NCBI GenBank assembly: GCA_000378025.1
Contig: KB899087.1
Span: forward strand, 4,920,001 to 4,984,000
From: Xanthobacteraceae bacterium 501b
GTDB taxonomy: Bacteria; Pseudomonadota; Alphaproteobacteria; Rhizobiales; Xanthobacteraceae
Reading direction: 5' to 3'
DNA: 64,000 nucleotides
Positions 19,037 through 26,196 of the stretch are shown here, in pieces; the stretch's first letter is position 1; every line of letters begins with the position of its first letter. The notes beneath the pieces are model-generated. The model saw nothing but the letters and a program-made list of their open reading frames with translations, ran no database searches and was not told the DNA's origin. A program made the position numbers and the translations under genes.

Positions 19037-20070
19037 TGGCCCTGGGACGTTCCCGCCGTGGCGAGCGCCACATCGACTACTGGCCCGGCTTCGTCGACGC
19101 GCTGTCGACGCTGCTGCTGGTTTTTGTCTTCCTGCTGTCGGTCTTCGTGCTCGCACAATTCGTGCTGACTCAGGAGATCGGCTCCAAGGACGATGCCATG
19201 GCGCGGCTGCAGGCGCAGATCCGCGAGCTGACCGACCTGCTGGCGCTGGAGCGGGCGAGCGACGCCGAGACCGACAGCCAGATGGGCGCGTTGCGCGCCA
19301 GCCTGCTGCGGCTGGAGCAGGAGCGCGACGTGCTGCGGGAGGCGGCGATCGCCGTCGCCGGCCCCGAGGAAATCGCCGCCGCCGAAAGCCGCAGCGCCGA
19401 ACTTGCCCGGGCCCTTGGTCAGGAGAAGGATGCCGCTGCCCAGGCCGCGGCCCAGATCGCCATCCTCAACCAGCAGATCGCCGCCCTTCGCCGGCAGATC
19501 GCGGCGCTGGAGGAGGCGCTGAACATTTCCGACCAGAAGGACAAGGAAAGCCAGTCGCGCCTCGCTGATCTCGGCCGACGACTGAATGTCGCCCTCGCCC
19601 AGCGGGTGCAGGAATTGACGCGCTACCGCTCGGACTTCTTCGGCCGGCTGCGCGCCATTCTCGGCGACCGGCCGGATGTGCGGGTGGTGGGCGACCGCTT
19701 TGTCTTCCAATCGGAAATCTTCTTCGACCGGGCCGCCGCGCAGTTGCGCGGCGACGCGCTGCCGGCGCTCGACAAGCTCGCTACCGCCTTAATCGAGCTG
19801 GAAAAACAGATTCCTGCCGATCTCCCCTGGGTGCTGCGCGTCGACGGGCACACCGACGACCGGCCAATCTCGACCCCGCTCTATCCCTCGAACTGGGAGC
19901 TTTCGGCGGCGCGTGCCATCGCGGTGGTGCAGTATCTCGCGCAAAAAGGCGTGTCGCCGCAACATCTTGTCGCCGCCGGCTTCGGCGAATACCAGCCGAT
20001 CGATTCCGGTAGCGACGACGAGGCCCGCGCCCGCAACCGCCGCATCGAACTCAAGCTGACCGAGCGATGA
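19036..20070 (+). CDS. OmpA/MotB-family peptidoglycan-binding protein
   Basis: A 344-residue protein with one N-terminal membrane helix carrying an Asp (YWPGFVDALSTLLLVFVFLL), comparable to the proton-binding Asp of MotB. A long periplasmic coiled coil follows (about 55-195, ALEEALNISDQKDKESQSRL), then an OmpA C-like domain (VLRVDGHTDDRPISTPLYPS, SPQHLVAAGFGEYQPI, RARNRRIELKL). Its start codon overlaps the stop of the MotA-like gene, so the two proteins are almost certainly partners. OmpA C-like domains bind diaminopimelate in peptidoglycan. The unusually long coiled coil may set the reach to the cell wall. Confidence 0.85.
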   Translation: MALGRSRRGERHIDYWPGFVDALSTLLLVFVFLLSVFVLAQFVLTQEIGSKDDAMARLQAQIRELTDLLALERASDAETDSQMGALRASLLRLEQERDVLREAAIAVAGPEEIAAAESRSAELARALGQEKDAAAQAAAQIAILNQQIAALRRQIAALEEALNISDQKDKESQSRLADLGRRLNVALAQRVQELTRYRSDFFGRLRAILGDRPDVRVVGDRFVFQSEIFFDRAAAQLRGDALPALDKLATALIELEKQIPADLPWVLRVDGHTDDRPISTPLYPSNWELSAARAIAVVQYLAQKGVSPQHLVAAGFGEYQPIDSGSDDEARARNRRIELKLTER

Positions 20071-20080
20071 GCCCACAGCG

Positions 20081-20563
20081 ATGAGCGAGGACCGCGCCAC
20101 CCTGCTGGCTCCGTTCGACTGGAGCCACATGCCTGGCATGACCGATCTATGGGTCGAGGCGTGGCAGGAGGCGTTGCCGGAAATCGACTTCGAGGCCCGG
20201 CGCGGCTGGCTGTGCCACCGCATCGGCACGCTGATCGACGAGGGCGCCGCGATCGATCTGGCGCTGGCGCCGGGAGAGGGCGGCATGCCGGGGGCGCTGC
20301 TCGGCTTCGTTTCAGTTGATCCGACAACGGGTTACGTCGACCAGCTCGTGGTGCATCCCGACCATTGGGGCGCCGGGGTGGCGAGCCGGCTGGTTGCTGC
20401 CGCTGCGGCCCGCTCGCCGCGCCATCTCGTGCTCGACGTTAACGAGCAGAACGAGCGCGCGGTGCGGTTTTACCAGAAGGCCGGCTTCACCGTGGTGGGA
20501 CACGGCGTCAACGCCACCTCCGGCCGCCCGACGCTGCGGATGGAGCGTCGGGTGAAGCGTTAG
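20081..20563 (+). CDS. GNAT family N-acetyltransferase
   Basis: A 160-residue acetyl-CoA-dependent acyltransferase. The GNAT core is visible: GYVDQLVVHPDHWGAGVASR (motif A with the pyrophosphate loop), LVLDVNEQNERAVRFYQKAG (motif B) and FTVVGHG. The acceptor substrate is unknown. It begins 10 bases after the OmpA-like gene and may be co-transcribed. The TAG stop sits at the edge of a tandem repeat that stays open in the same frame for 38 more codons, so the present C-terminus may be a truncation of a longer form. Confidence 0.85.
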   Translation: MSEDRATLLAPFDWSHMPGMTDLWVEAWQEALPEIDFEARRGWLCHRIGTLIDEGAAIDLALAPGEGGMPGALLGFVSVDPTTGYVDQLVVHPDHWGAGVASRLVAAAAARSPRHLVLDVNEQNERAVRFYQKAGFTVVGHGVNATSGRPTLRMERRVKR

Positions 20564-20638
20564 GCCGATGAGGCCAAGTTTAAGGCCGATGAGGTGGAGT
20601 GTCAGGCCGATGCGGCCGGTCAGGCCGACGCGGCGCGG
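20562..20638 (+). repeat. Four degenerate tandem repeats of 21/21/18 nt
   Basis: Units beginning AGGCCGATGAGG, AGGCCGATGAGG, AGGCCGATGCGG and AGGCCGACGCGG start at 20562, 20583, 20604 and 20622. The spacing is a multiple of three. Read in the frame of the GNAT gene after its stop, they encode ADEAKFK, ADEVECQ, ADAAGQ and ADAARL. Confidence 0.85.
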
Positions 20639-22483
20639 CTACCTCCCGCCATTCACCTCGCCGAACTGCAGCGCCGCTAGCCGCGCATAGAGCCCGCCAC
20701 GACCGACCAGGCTGGCATGGGTGCCCTCCTCGACGATACGCCCGCCCTCCATCACCAGGATGCGATCGGCCGACAGCACCGTCGCCAGGCGGTGGGCGAT
20801 GACCAGCGTGGTGCGGCCCTGCATGGAGAGATCGAGCGCCTGCTGCACCAGCGTCTCGCTTTCGGCGTCCAGCGCCGAGGTGGCCTCGTCGAGCAGCAGG
20901 ATGGGCGCCTGCCGCAAAATGGCACGGGCGATGGCGAGGCGCTGGCGCTGGCCGCCTGACAGCGTCACCCCGCGCTCGCCCACAGGGGTCTCCCAGCCCT
21001 CGGGCAGGCGGGCGACGAACTCGTCGGCGCGGGCGAGCCGGCCGGCTTCCTCCACCTCGGCGTCGCTGGCATCCGGGCGGCCGAGGCGGATGTTCTCGCG
21101 GATCGAGGTGGCGAAGATGGCGACATCCTGCGGCACCAGCGCGATGCGGGCGCGCACCGCCTGCGGATCGGCCTCGGCGATGTCGACGCCGTCCACCAGC
21201 ACCTGCCCGGCGACGGGATCATAGAACCGCAGCAGAAGCTGGAACAGCGTGCTCTTGCCGGCGCCCGAGGGGCCGACCACGGCGATGCGCTCGCCGGGGG
21301 TGACGCTGAAGCTGACGCCGGCCAGCGCCGGCACGTCCGGCCGCGCGGGATAGGCGAAGGCCACGTCCCGGAAGGCGATGGCGCCGCGCGCCGGCGCGGG
21401 CAGCGGCACGGGGGTGGCCGGCACCGTGACCTTGGGCTTCTCGTGCAGCAACTCGGCGATGCGCTCGGTGGCGCCGGCCGCCTGCGAGATTTCGCCCCAG
21501 ACCTCGCCGAGCTGGCCGAGGCCGCTCGCCGCCAGCACGGCGTAGAGCACGAACTGGCCGAGCGTGCCGGCGCTCATGGAACCGGCGAGGACGGCGTTGG
21601 CGCCGGCCCAGAGGATGCCCACCACACTGGCGAAGACCAGGAAGATGCCGATTCCGGTGAGCCAGGACCGCGCCTGAACGGCGTTGCGCGCGGCATTGAA
21701 GGCGTGTTCCACCTCGCCGGCGAACAGCTTGGAGGCCGCCGCCTCGGCGGTGTTAGCCTGCAGGCTGCGCACCGAGCCGATGGCCTCGGCGGCATAGGCG
21801 GAAGCCTCGGCCAGCGTGTCCTGCGCGCTGCGCGAGCGCTTGCGCACCCCGCGCCCGGCGCCGATGAGCAGCGCGACGATGACCGGAATGGCGATGAGCA
21901 GCGTGGCGGCGAGCCAGGGGCTGGTGATGACCATCATCACCGTGGCGCCGAAGAACAGCACGATGTTGCGCAGGGCGATGGAGGCGGAGGCGCCGACGGC
22001 GGACTTGATCTGGGTGGTGTCGGCGGTGAGGCGCGAGATCAGCTCGCCCGACTTGGCGCCGTCATAAAAGGCGCCGTCGAGGGTGAGGACATGGGAAAAC
22101 AGCTGGGTGCGCAGATCGGCGACGATGCGCTCGCCCAGCGTCATGACGAGGTAATAGCGCGCGGCCGAGGCCATCGACAGAACCGCCACGACGCAGATCA
22201 TGACCGCGAAATAGCGGTCGATGAAGCCGGCATGGCTTTCATCGAAACCGAAATCGATCATCCGCCGCACCGCGATCGGCACCACCAGCGTGGCGATGGC
22301 CGCCACCAGCAGCGCCGCCAGCGCCGCCAGGGCGCGGCCGCGATAGCGCAGCAAATGCGGCCAGAGCGCCATCAGCGGTTTGAGGCGCGGGCGGCGCGTG
22401 GCGGCCTTGTCCGGCACGGCTGTCGTGGAAGCGACGGTGGAAGCGGACGGGGAAGGCGGGGAGGCGGCTTGTGTCACGGGCAT
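20639..22483 (-). CDS. ABC exporter, fused permease and ATPase (MsbA type)
   Basis: About 614 residues. A six-helix exporter membrane domain (about 20-320) is followed by a nucleotide-binding domain with Walker A GPSGAGKST, signature VTLSGGQRQRLAIARAIL, Walker B ILLLDEATSALD and the H-loop VIAHRL. This layout is that of homodimeric type IV exporters such as MsbA; lipid or drug export is plausible but the substrate is not readable. A Pro/Ala/Ser-rich N-terminal tail precedes the first helix. ATG 22483 is chosen over an in-frame ATG at 22540, which has its only purine-rich site too close. It is convergent with the GNAT gene and divergent from rpmE. Confidence 0.88.
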   Translation of the reverse strand: MPVTQAASPPSPSASTVASTTAVPDKAATRRPRLKPLMALWPHLLRYRGRALAALAALLVAAIATLVVPIAVRRMIDFGFDESHAGFIDRYFAVMICVVAVLSMASAARYYLVMTLGERIVADLRTQLFSHVLTLDGAFYDGAKSGELISRLTADTTQIKSAVGASASIALRNIVLFFGATVMMVITSPWLAATLLIAIPVIVALLIGAGRGVRKRSRSAQDTLAEASAYAAEAIGSVRSLQANTAEAAASKLFAGEVEHAFNAARNAVQARSWLTGIGIFLVFASVVGILWAGANAVLAGSMSAGTLGQFVLYAVLAASGLGQLGEVWGEISQAAGATERIAELLHEKPKVTVPATPVPLPAPARGAIAFRDVAFAYPARPDVPALAGVSFSVTPGERIAVVGPSGAGKSTLFQLLLRFYDPVAGQVLVDGVDIAEADPQAVRARIALVPQDVAIFATSIRENIRLGRPDASDAEVEEAGRLARADEFVARLPEGWETPVGERGVTLSGGQRQRLAIARAILRQAPILLLDEATSALDAESETLVQQALDLSMQGRTTLVIAHRLATVLSADRILVMEGGRIVEEGTHASLVGRGGLYARLAALQFGEVNGGR

Positions 22484-22584
22484 GTCTCGGTTATAGAGCC
22501 GCTCGGATTTCCGGCAGGATCGTTTTGTAGATCGCCGCATGGCTCCCGCGAGGGGCCGGCCTGCGGCGGCTGAGGATGCTACCC

Positions 22585-22809
22585 ATGAAGAGCGACATCC
22601 ATCCCGACTACCACTTCATCAAGGTGGTGATGACGGACGGCACCGAGTACACGACCCGGACGACTTGGGGCAAGGAGGGCGACGTCCTCCAGCTCGATAT
22701 CGATTCGACCTCGCACCCGGCCTGGACCGGTGGCTCCGGCCAGCTGCTTGACCGCGCCGGCCGCGTGTCCAAGTTCCAGAAGAAGTTCGCGGGCTTCCTC
22801 AAGGCCTGA
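22585..22809 (+). CDS. rpmE: 50S ribosomal protein L31
   Basis: A 74-residue L31 beginning [20 protein letters not shown], with the C-terminal [21 protein letters not shown]. The zinc-binding Cys residues of the C-plus form are absent, so it is the zinc-independent type. ATG 22585 is preferred to 22576 because TGAGGA lies 8 bases ahead. It sits between divergent msbA-like and convergent rcdA genes and ends at a terminator. Confidence 0.95.
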   Translation: MKSDIHPDYHFIKVVMTDGTEYTTRTTWGKEGDVLQLDIDSTSHPAWTGGSGQLLDRAGRVSKFQKKFAGFLKA

Positions 22810-22873
22810 TCGGCCGGGAAGGAGCGCCCCTCGGGGCGCGCCACCGCTGCGTTTGTCGAACCAACGGCATCCG

Positions 22874-22913
22874 CCCTCGCGCAAGGCCTGGCCTGGCGCG
22901 AGGGTTTTCGTTT
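22874..22913 (+). terminator. Rho-independent terminator of rpmE
   Basis: The arms CCCTCGCGC and GCGCGAGGG (9 bp) flank a 13-base loop and are followed by TTTTCGTTT. A second GC hairpin (GCGCCCC/GGGGCGC) lies just upstream without a T-run. Confidence 0.8.
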
Positions 22914-22949
22914 GCCTGGCGTCGGGCGCAAGCTGAAGCTCGGGGGCGG

Positions 22950-23522
22950 TCAACGGTTCTCGAAGGCGCGGCGCAGGCGGCCGATCTGCCCGGCGACGAC
23001 ATTCGGTCGCAGGCCGGCATTCTCCACCGCCGAAGGCGCTGACAGCACCGATTCGAGCTGCGCGATGCGTCGCTGCAGGTCGAAGCTGCGCTGGATGAGC
23101 GCGACCAGGGCTTCCGGCACCAGCGCTTCCTGGTCGATGTCGCGCAGCGGCCCCCTGATGTCGATCTTGCCGGCCTCGCGGCGGGCGGTCGCCTCGGCCA
23201 TCTCGCGCTCGGCGACGGCGCGGCGCAGCAGCAGCCAGGAGGCGAGCTGCATCAGCCGGGTGGAAAGCCGCATGCTCTGCTGCACATAGGCGGCCAGACG
23301 CCCCGGGGAGAGGGCCGCACTGGCGGCGCGCCCCTCGCCGTCGAGATAGGCGGCGGTCTCCTCGACCAGCGCCATGCCGTCCTGAAACAGCGCGAAGAAG
23401 GCGGGCGAGGCCAGCCGACGCTCGGCGAAGCGGATCATCTCGGCCGAGGGAGCTTCACGGGTCTCGCGCGGGCCTTCGTCCGGCGTGCCGTCTCTGTCCG
23501 AACCTTCGCGGAAGCTGCCCAT
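22950..23522 (-). CDS. rcdA: RcdA-like regulator of CtrA degradation (DUF1465)
   Basis: A 190-residue helical protein of the DUF1465 family, which I identify with Caulobacter RcdA. RcdA is an adaptor that works with CpdR, PopA and ClpXP in timed proteolysis of the cell-cycle regulator CtrA. Helical segments include AEMIRFAERRLASPAFFALF, GRLAAYVQQSMRLSTRLMQL and LIQRSFDLQRRIAQLESV. Residues 1-27 are polar and probably disordered. A perfect CtrA site lies about 245 bases upstream, as expected for feedback control, but a terminator hairpin intervenes. The family assignment is from memory of the motif pattern; the function is inferred. Confidence 0.75.
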   Translation of the reverse strand: MGSFREGSDRDGTPDEGPRETREAPSAEMIRFAERRLASPAFFALFQDGMALVEETAAYLDGEGRAASAALSPGRLAAYVQQSMRLSTRLMQLASWLLLRRAVAEREMAEATARREAGKIDIRGPLRDIDQEALVPEALVALIQRSFDLQRRIAQLESVLSAPSAVENAGLRPNVVAGQIGRLRRAFENR

Positions 23523-23650
23523 CGTGCCGAACCCTCACTGGCGCATGGCGGCGCCCGACACCGCAGTCTGTCGCGCAGCGGCGCGGCGCTGTCCAGTCGG
23601 CGGCGACGGATTCGGCGGGGGAGCGATTCGGCTCGGGGATAGCGGGGATG

Positions 23651-23677
23651 AAAAAAGAGCCGCCCAGAGGGCGGCTC
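23651..23677 (-). terminator. Rho-independent terminator (minus strand)
   Basis: A 9-bp perfect GC-rich stem with a 3-base loop is followed by six T on the minus strand. It ends transcription from DUF1192 and/or the candidate small RNA. Confidence 0.88.
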
Positions 23678-23744
23678 GTGAAGTGGTAGACAGGGATGCG
23701 TCAAACAGAGTGGACAGAGGCCACTCGCGGTCAAAAAAGACCGC
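23651..23744 (-). ncRNA. Candidate structured small RNA (CtrA-controlled)
   Basis: On the minus strand, three hairpins follow one another. The first is GCGGTC/GACCGC with a six-U loop (23744-23727). The second is GAGTGG/CCACTC with a CCUCUGU loop (23726-23708). The third is an intrinsic terminator, GAGCCGCCC/GGGCGGCTC, followed by six T (23677-23651). A -10-like CCTATTAC at 23757-23750 and a perfect CtrA site lie upstream. The segment has no coding frame of note and lies between DUF1192 and rcdA. Alternatively it is the 3' end of the DUF1192 mRNA or an rcdA leader. Known sRNA families do not come to mind. Confidence 0.45.
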
Positions 23745-23766
23745 CGCCAGTAATAGGTTGGAAAGC

Positions 23767-23781
23767 TTAACCGGGGGTTAA
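23767..23781 (-). promoter_or_regulatory. CtrA binding site, TTAA-N7-TTAA
   Basis: TTAA and TTAA are separated by exactly seven bases (CCGGGGG), matching the CtrA consensus. A box CCTATTAC, 6 of 8 to the CtrA-class -10 GCTANAWC, starts 9 bases further on in the minus direction. It is positioned to drive the small RNA and possibly rcdA. Confidence 0.6.
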
Positions 23782-23793
23782 GGCGCCCCGGCC

Positions 23794-24000
23794 TCAGCGC
23801 TTGAAGAAAGTCTCGGCGGCGGAACGCGAGGCGCGCTTGGCCTCCAGCGTGCGCTTCAGCCGCTCGATCTCGGCGGAAAGCTGGGCGATGCGCTCCTCGA
23901 TCTCGGCCTCCGAGAGGGCGGATATGTCGCTGCCGACCAGGTGCCCCGCCGGCTTCAGGGCCGGCGCTACCGCAGGAAAAAGGTCGTCGTCGATCGCCAT
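23794..24000 (-). CDS. DUF1192 family small protein
   Basis: A 68-residue protein that matches DUF1192: MAIDDDLFPAVAPALKPA, then HLVGSDISALSEAEIEERI and a short coiled coil ending AETFFKR. The role is unknown. ATG 24000 has AGGAGCG upstream and is chosen over a longer frame from 24144. It is divergent from the quinone oxidoreductase gene. Confidence 0.85.
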   Translation of the reverse strand: MAIDDDLFPAVAPALKPAGHLVGSDISALSEAEIEERIAQLSAEIERLKRTLEAKRASRSAAETFFKR

Positions 24001-24147
24001 GGCATCGCTCCTGTTGATCGCCGGCACGATCAGCGCCCGGCCGGCGGATCGCTGTTTTCGCGAGTTTAGCCGCCCCTGCCGGCGGTTGCCAGCGCTGGCG
24101 GCTTGACCTAGGACGGTCATCACATTCGACAGGATGAGGATCACGCC

Positions 24148-25149
24148 GTGACCGAGCTGCCCGCCACCATGACCGCCATCGGCCTGCCCACCCCGGGCGG
24201 CCCGGAAGCCCTGGTTCCCGAGCAGCGCCCGGTGCCGGCGCCCGGCGCGGGCGAGATCCTCGTCAAGGTCGCGGCCGCCGGCGTCAACCGGCCTGATGTG
24301 ATGCAGCGCAAGGGGCTCTACCCGCCGCCGCCCGGCGCGCCTGACATTCCGGGCCTCGAAATTTCAGGCGAAGTGGTCGCTCTCGGCGCGGGCGTGACGC
24401 GCTGGCAGCTGGGCGACAAGGTGTGCGCGCTGGTTTCCGGCGGCGGCTATGCGCAGTACTGCCTCGCCGACGAGGGCTCCGCCCTGCCGGTGCCGGCCGG
24501 CCTTTCCATGGTCGAGGCGGCGGCGCTGCCGGAAACCTTCTTCACCGTCTGGACCAATGTGTTCGACCTGGCCGGGCTGAAGGCGGGCGAGCGCTTTCTC
24601 GTGCATGGCGGCACCTCCGGCATCGGCACCACGGCCATCCAGCTCGCCAAGGCGTTTGGCGCCACGGTGTTCACCACCGCCGGCAGCGCCGAGAAGTGCG
24701 AGGTCTGCCGCCAGCTCGGCGCCGATGTCGCCATCGACTACAAGACCGAGGACTTCGTCGCCGTGCTGAAGGAAAAGACCGGCGGCAAGGGCGTGAATGT
24801 CATTCTCGACATGGTCGGGGGCTCCTATATCGCCCGCAATTACGAGGCCGCCGCGCCGCAGGCCCGGCTGGTGCAGATCGCCTTCATGGAAGGCTCCAAG
24901 GTGCAGATCGACTTCATGCGGCTGATGCTCAAGCGCCTGTCGCATATGGGCTCGACCCTGCGCTCGCGGCCGAAGGCAGAGAAGGCGGCGATCGCCGCGT
25001 CGCTGGTCGAGAAGGTGTGGCCGCTTATCGCGGCCGGCACGGTGAAGCCGGTGCTCGACCAGAGCTTCCCGCTGGAGAAGGCCAGCGAGGCCCATGCCCG
25101 CATGGAGACCAGCGCCCATATCGGCAAGATCATGCTGACGGTGGGCTGA
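24148..25149 (+). CDS. NAD(P)H-quinone oxidoreductase, zinc-free MDR (PIG3-like)
   Basis: A 333-residue medium-chain reductase. The N-terminal GroES-like part (VKVAAAGVNRPDVMQRKGLY, IPGLEISGEVVALG) and the Rossmann part (FLVHGGTSGIGTTAIQLAKA) give the quinone oxidoreductase subfamily, which lacks the zinc ligands of alcohol dehydrogenases. The PPPPGAPDIPGLE and RSRPKAEKAAI segments fit the TP53I3/PIG3 branch. It probably reduces quinones with NADPH. The start is GTG with GAGGA 7 bases ahead; an ATG 7 codons later is the alternative. Confidence 0.88.
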   Translation: MTELPATMTAIGLPTPGGPEALVPEQRPVPAPGAGEILVKVAAAGVNRPDVMQRKGLYPPPPGAPDIPGLEISGEVVALGAGVTRWQLGDKVCALVSGGGYAQYCLADEGSALPVPAGLSMVEAAALPETFFTVWTNVFDLAGLKAGERFLVHGGTSGIGTTAIQLAKAFGATVFTTAGSAEKCEVCRQLGADVAIDYKTEDFVAVLKEKTGGKGVNVILDMVGGSYIARNYEAAAPQARLVQIAFMEGSKVQIDFMRLMLKRLSHMGSTLRSRPKAEKAAIAASLVEKVWPLIAAGTVKPVLDQSFPLEKASEAHARMETSAHIGKIMLTVG

Positions 25150-25206
25150 GGCCTGACAGATCGCTGCGGCGGATGCCCGGGCGAGGGGCATGCCGAAGAC
25201 TCTTCG

Positions 25207-25307
25207 CTGGGTCCCGGATCGGCGCGGCGTCTTGCGCCGCTGGTCCGGGACCCAGCGCTTCGTGTCCCGGCCAAGCGACGGCGCAGCCGGAGCGCTGAGC
25301 CGGGATC
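25207..25307. repeat. REP-like palindrome pair
   Basis: The first palindrome pairs CTGGGTCCCGGA (25207-25218) with TCCGGGACCCAG (25244-25255) around an inner GCGC stem. A second, weaker one pairs TCCCGGC with GCCGGGA (about 25265-25307). This CTGGRTCCCGG type is a common dispersed intergenic element in Hyphomicrobiales. It fills most of the 266-base gap before 6S RNA. Confidence 0.75.
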
Positions 25308-25415
25308 CAGCCGAGACTCTTCTGCCAGAAACGCCTCACGCCCGCCCCGTTCACCGAAAGCTGTTCACCCCGGGCCTTCCCCCTCTGGCAATTTGGCCTG
25401 CGGCATCCTAGATTT

Positions 25416-25580
25416 GTCGTGCGGGGCTGCGGGGTTCGTCAGGAGCACATATTTCCGGGGCCTTATCGATCTCAAAGGGAACTGTCCCTGACCAAGCTCC
25501 TGGGCTTGGACACACGGTGCCCACCTACGTTGTAGGTTCCCGGGATCGAGCCTCCAACGGCCATCGCGGCTCCGCACTCA
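25416..25580 (+). ncRNA. ssrS: 6S RNA
   Basis: A 13-bp closing stem with two wobble pairs forms between 25419-25431 and 25565-25577 (GTGCGGGGCTGCG with CGCGGCTCCGCAC). Between the arms lie stretches typical of alphaproteobacterial 6S RNA, for example AGGAGCACATATTTCCGGGG and CCACCTACGTTGTAGGTT, with a large central open region. 6S RNA mimics an open promoter and sequesters the housekeeping RNA polymerase in stationary phase. The position directly upstream of the 5-formyl-THF cyclo-ligase gene is the classic genomic context. Ends are accurate to a few bases. I could not define its promoter. Confidence 0.85.
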
Positions 25581-25587
25581 TCGTATC

Positions 25588-26193
25588 ATGCCCCACTTGA
25601 CCGACGCCCAACTTGACAAGGCCAGCCTTCGCGCCGTGGCGCTCGCCCGGAGGGCGGCGCTCGACCCCGCCGCGCGCGCCGAGGCGGCCGAAGTTGCGGC
25701 CGCCAATGCCATGCAATGGCTCGGCGAGGTGAGTGGCGAGGTCGTCTCCGTCTTCTCCCCCATTGGCGGCGAGATCGCCACCGACCCGCTGGTGCGGCGG
25801 CTGCGGGAGGCGGGGGCCTGCGTCTGCCTGCCGATCGTGCTGGAGGCCGGCAAGCCGCTGCTGTTCCGGCTATGGGAGGCGGGCGAGGAACTGGCGCCGT
25901 CTGCCGGCCCCGGCCGCTTTTCCATTCCCGCCCCGCCGGAGCGCGCGCCGGCGGTCTCGCCCGACGTGCTGGTGGTGCCGCTCGCCGGTTTTGACGCGCG
26001 CGGCAACCGGCTCGGCTATGGCGCCGGCTTCTATGACCGCACGCTCTGCCTGCTGCGGCGCGCCAAGCGCATCGAGGCGCTGGGCTATGCCTTCGCGGTG
26101 CAGCAGCTTGCCGCCGTGCCGGCCGAGCCGCACGATGAGCGGCTCGACGCCATCGCCACGGATGCCGGCATCGTTCGCCCGGCCGAGGATTGA
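25588..26193 (+). CDS. fau: 5-formyltetrahydrofolate cyclo-ligase
   Basis: A 201-residue ATP-dependent enzyme that converts 5-formyl-THF to 5,10-methenyl-THF. Family features are KASLRAVALARRAALDP (the N-terminal KxxLR helix), the central PDVLVVPLAGFDARGNRLGYG segment and GAGFYDRTL, with LGYAFAVQQL near the end. It starts about 10 bases after the 6S RNA, so it is probably made by read-through of ssrS, as in other bacteria. The phosphoesterase gene follows after 3 bases. Confidence 0.93.
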   Translation: MPHLTDAQLDKASLRAVALARRAALDPAARAEAAEVAAANAMQWLGEVSGEVVSVFSPIGGEIATDPLVRRLREAGACVCLPIVLEAGKPLLFRLWEAGEELAPSAGPGRFSIPAPPERAPAVSPDVLVVPLAGFDARGNRLGYGAGFYDRTLCLLRRAKRIEALGYAFAVQQLAAVPAEPHDERLDAIATDAGIVRPAED

Positions 26194-26196
26194 CGC

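Noticed and set aside
17975..20563. Zorya-like antiphage system from the MotA-like plus OmpA-like pair
   Set aside because: ZorA/ZorB resemble this pair, but no ZorC, ZorD or ZorE gene follows; the next genes are a GNAT enzyme and an ABC exporter.
20562..20638. CRISPR-like array
   Set aside because: Units are directly adjacent with no spacers, and they are in a coding-frame periodicity.
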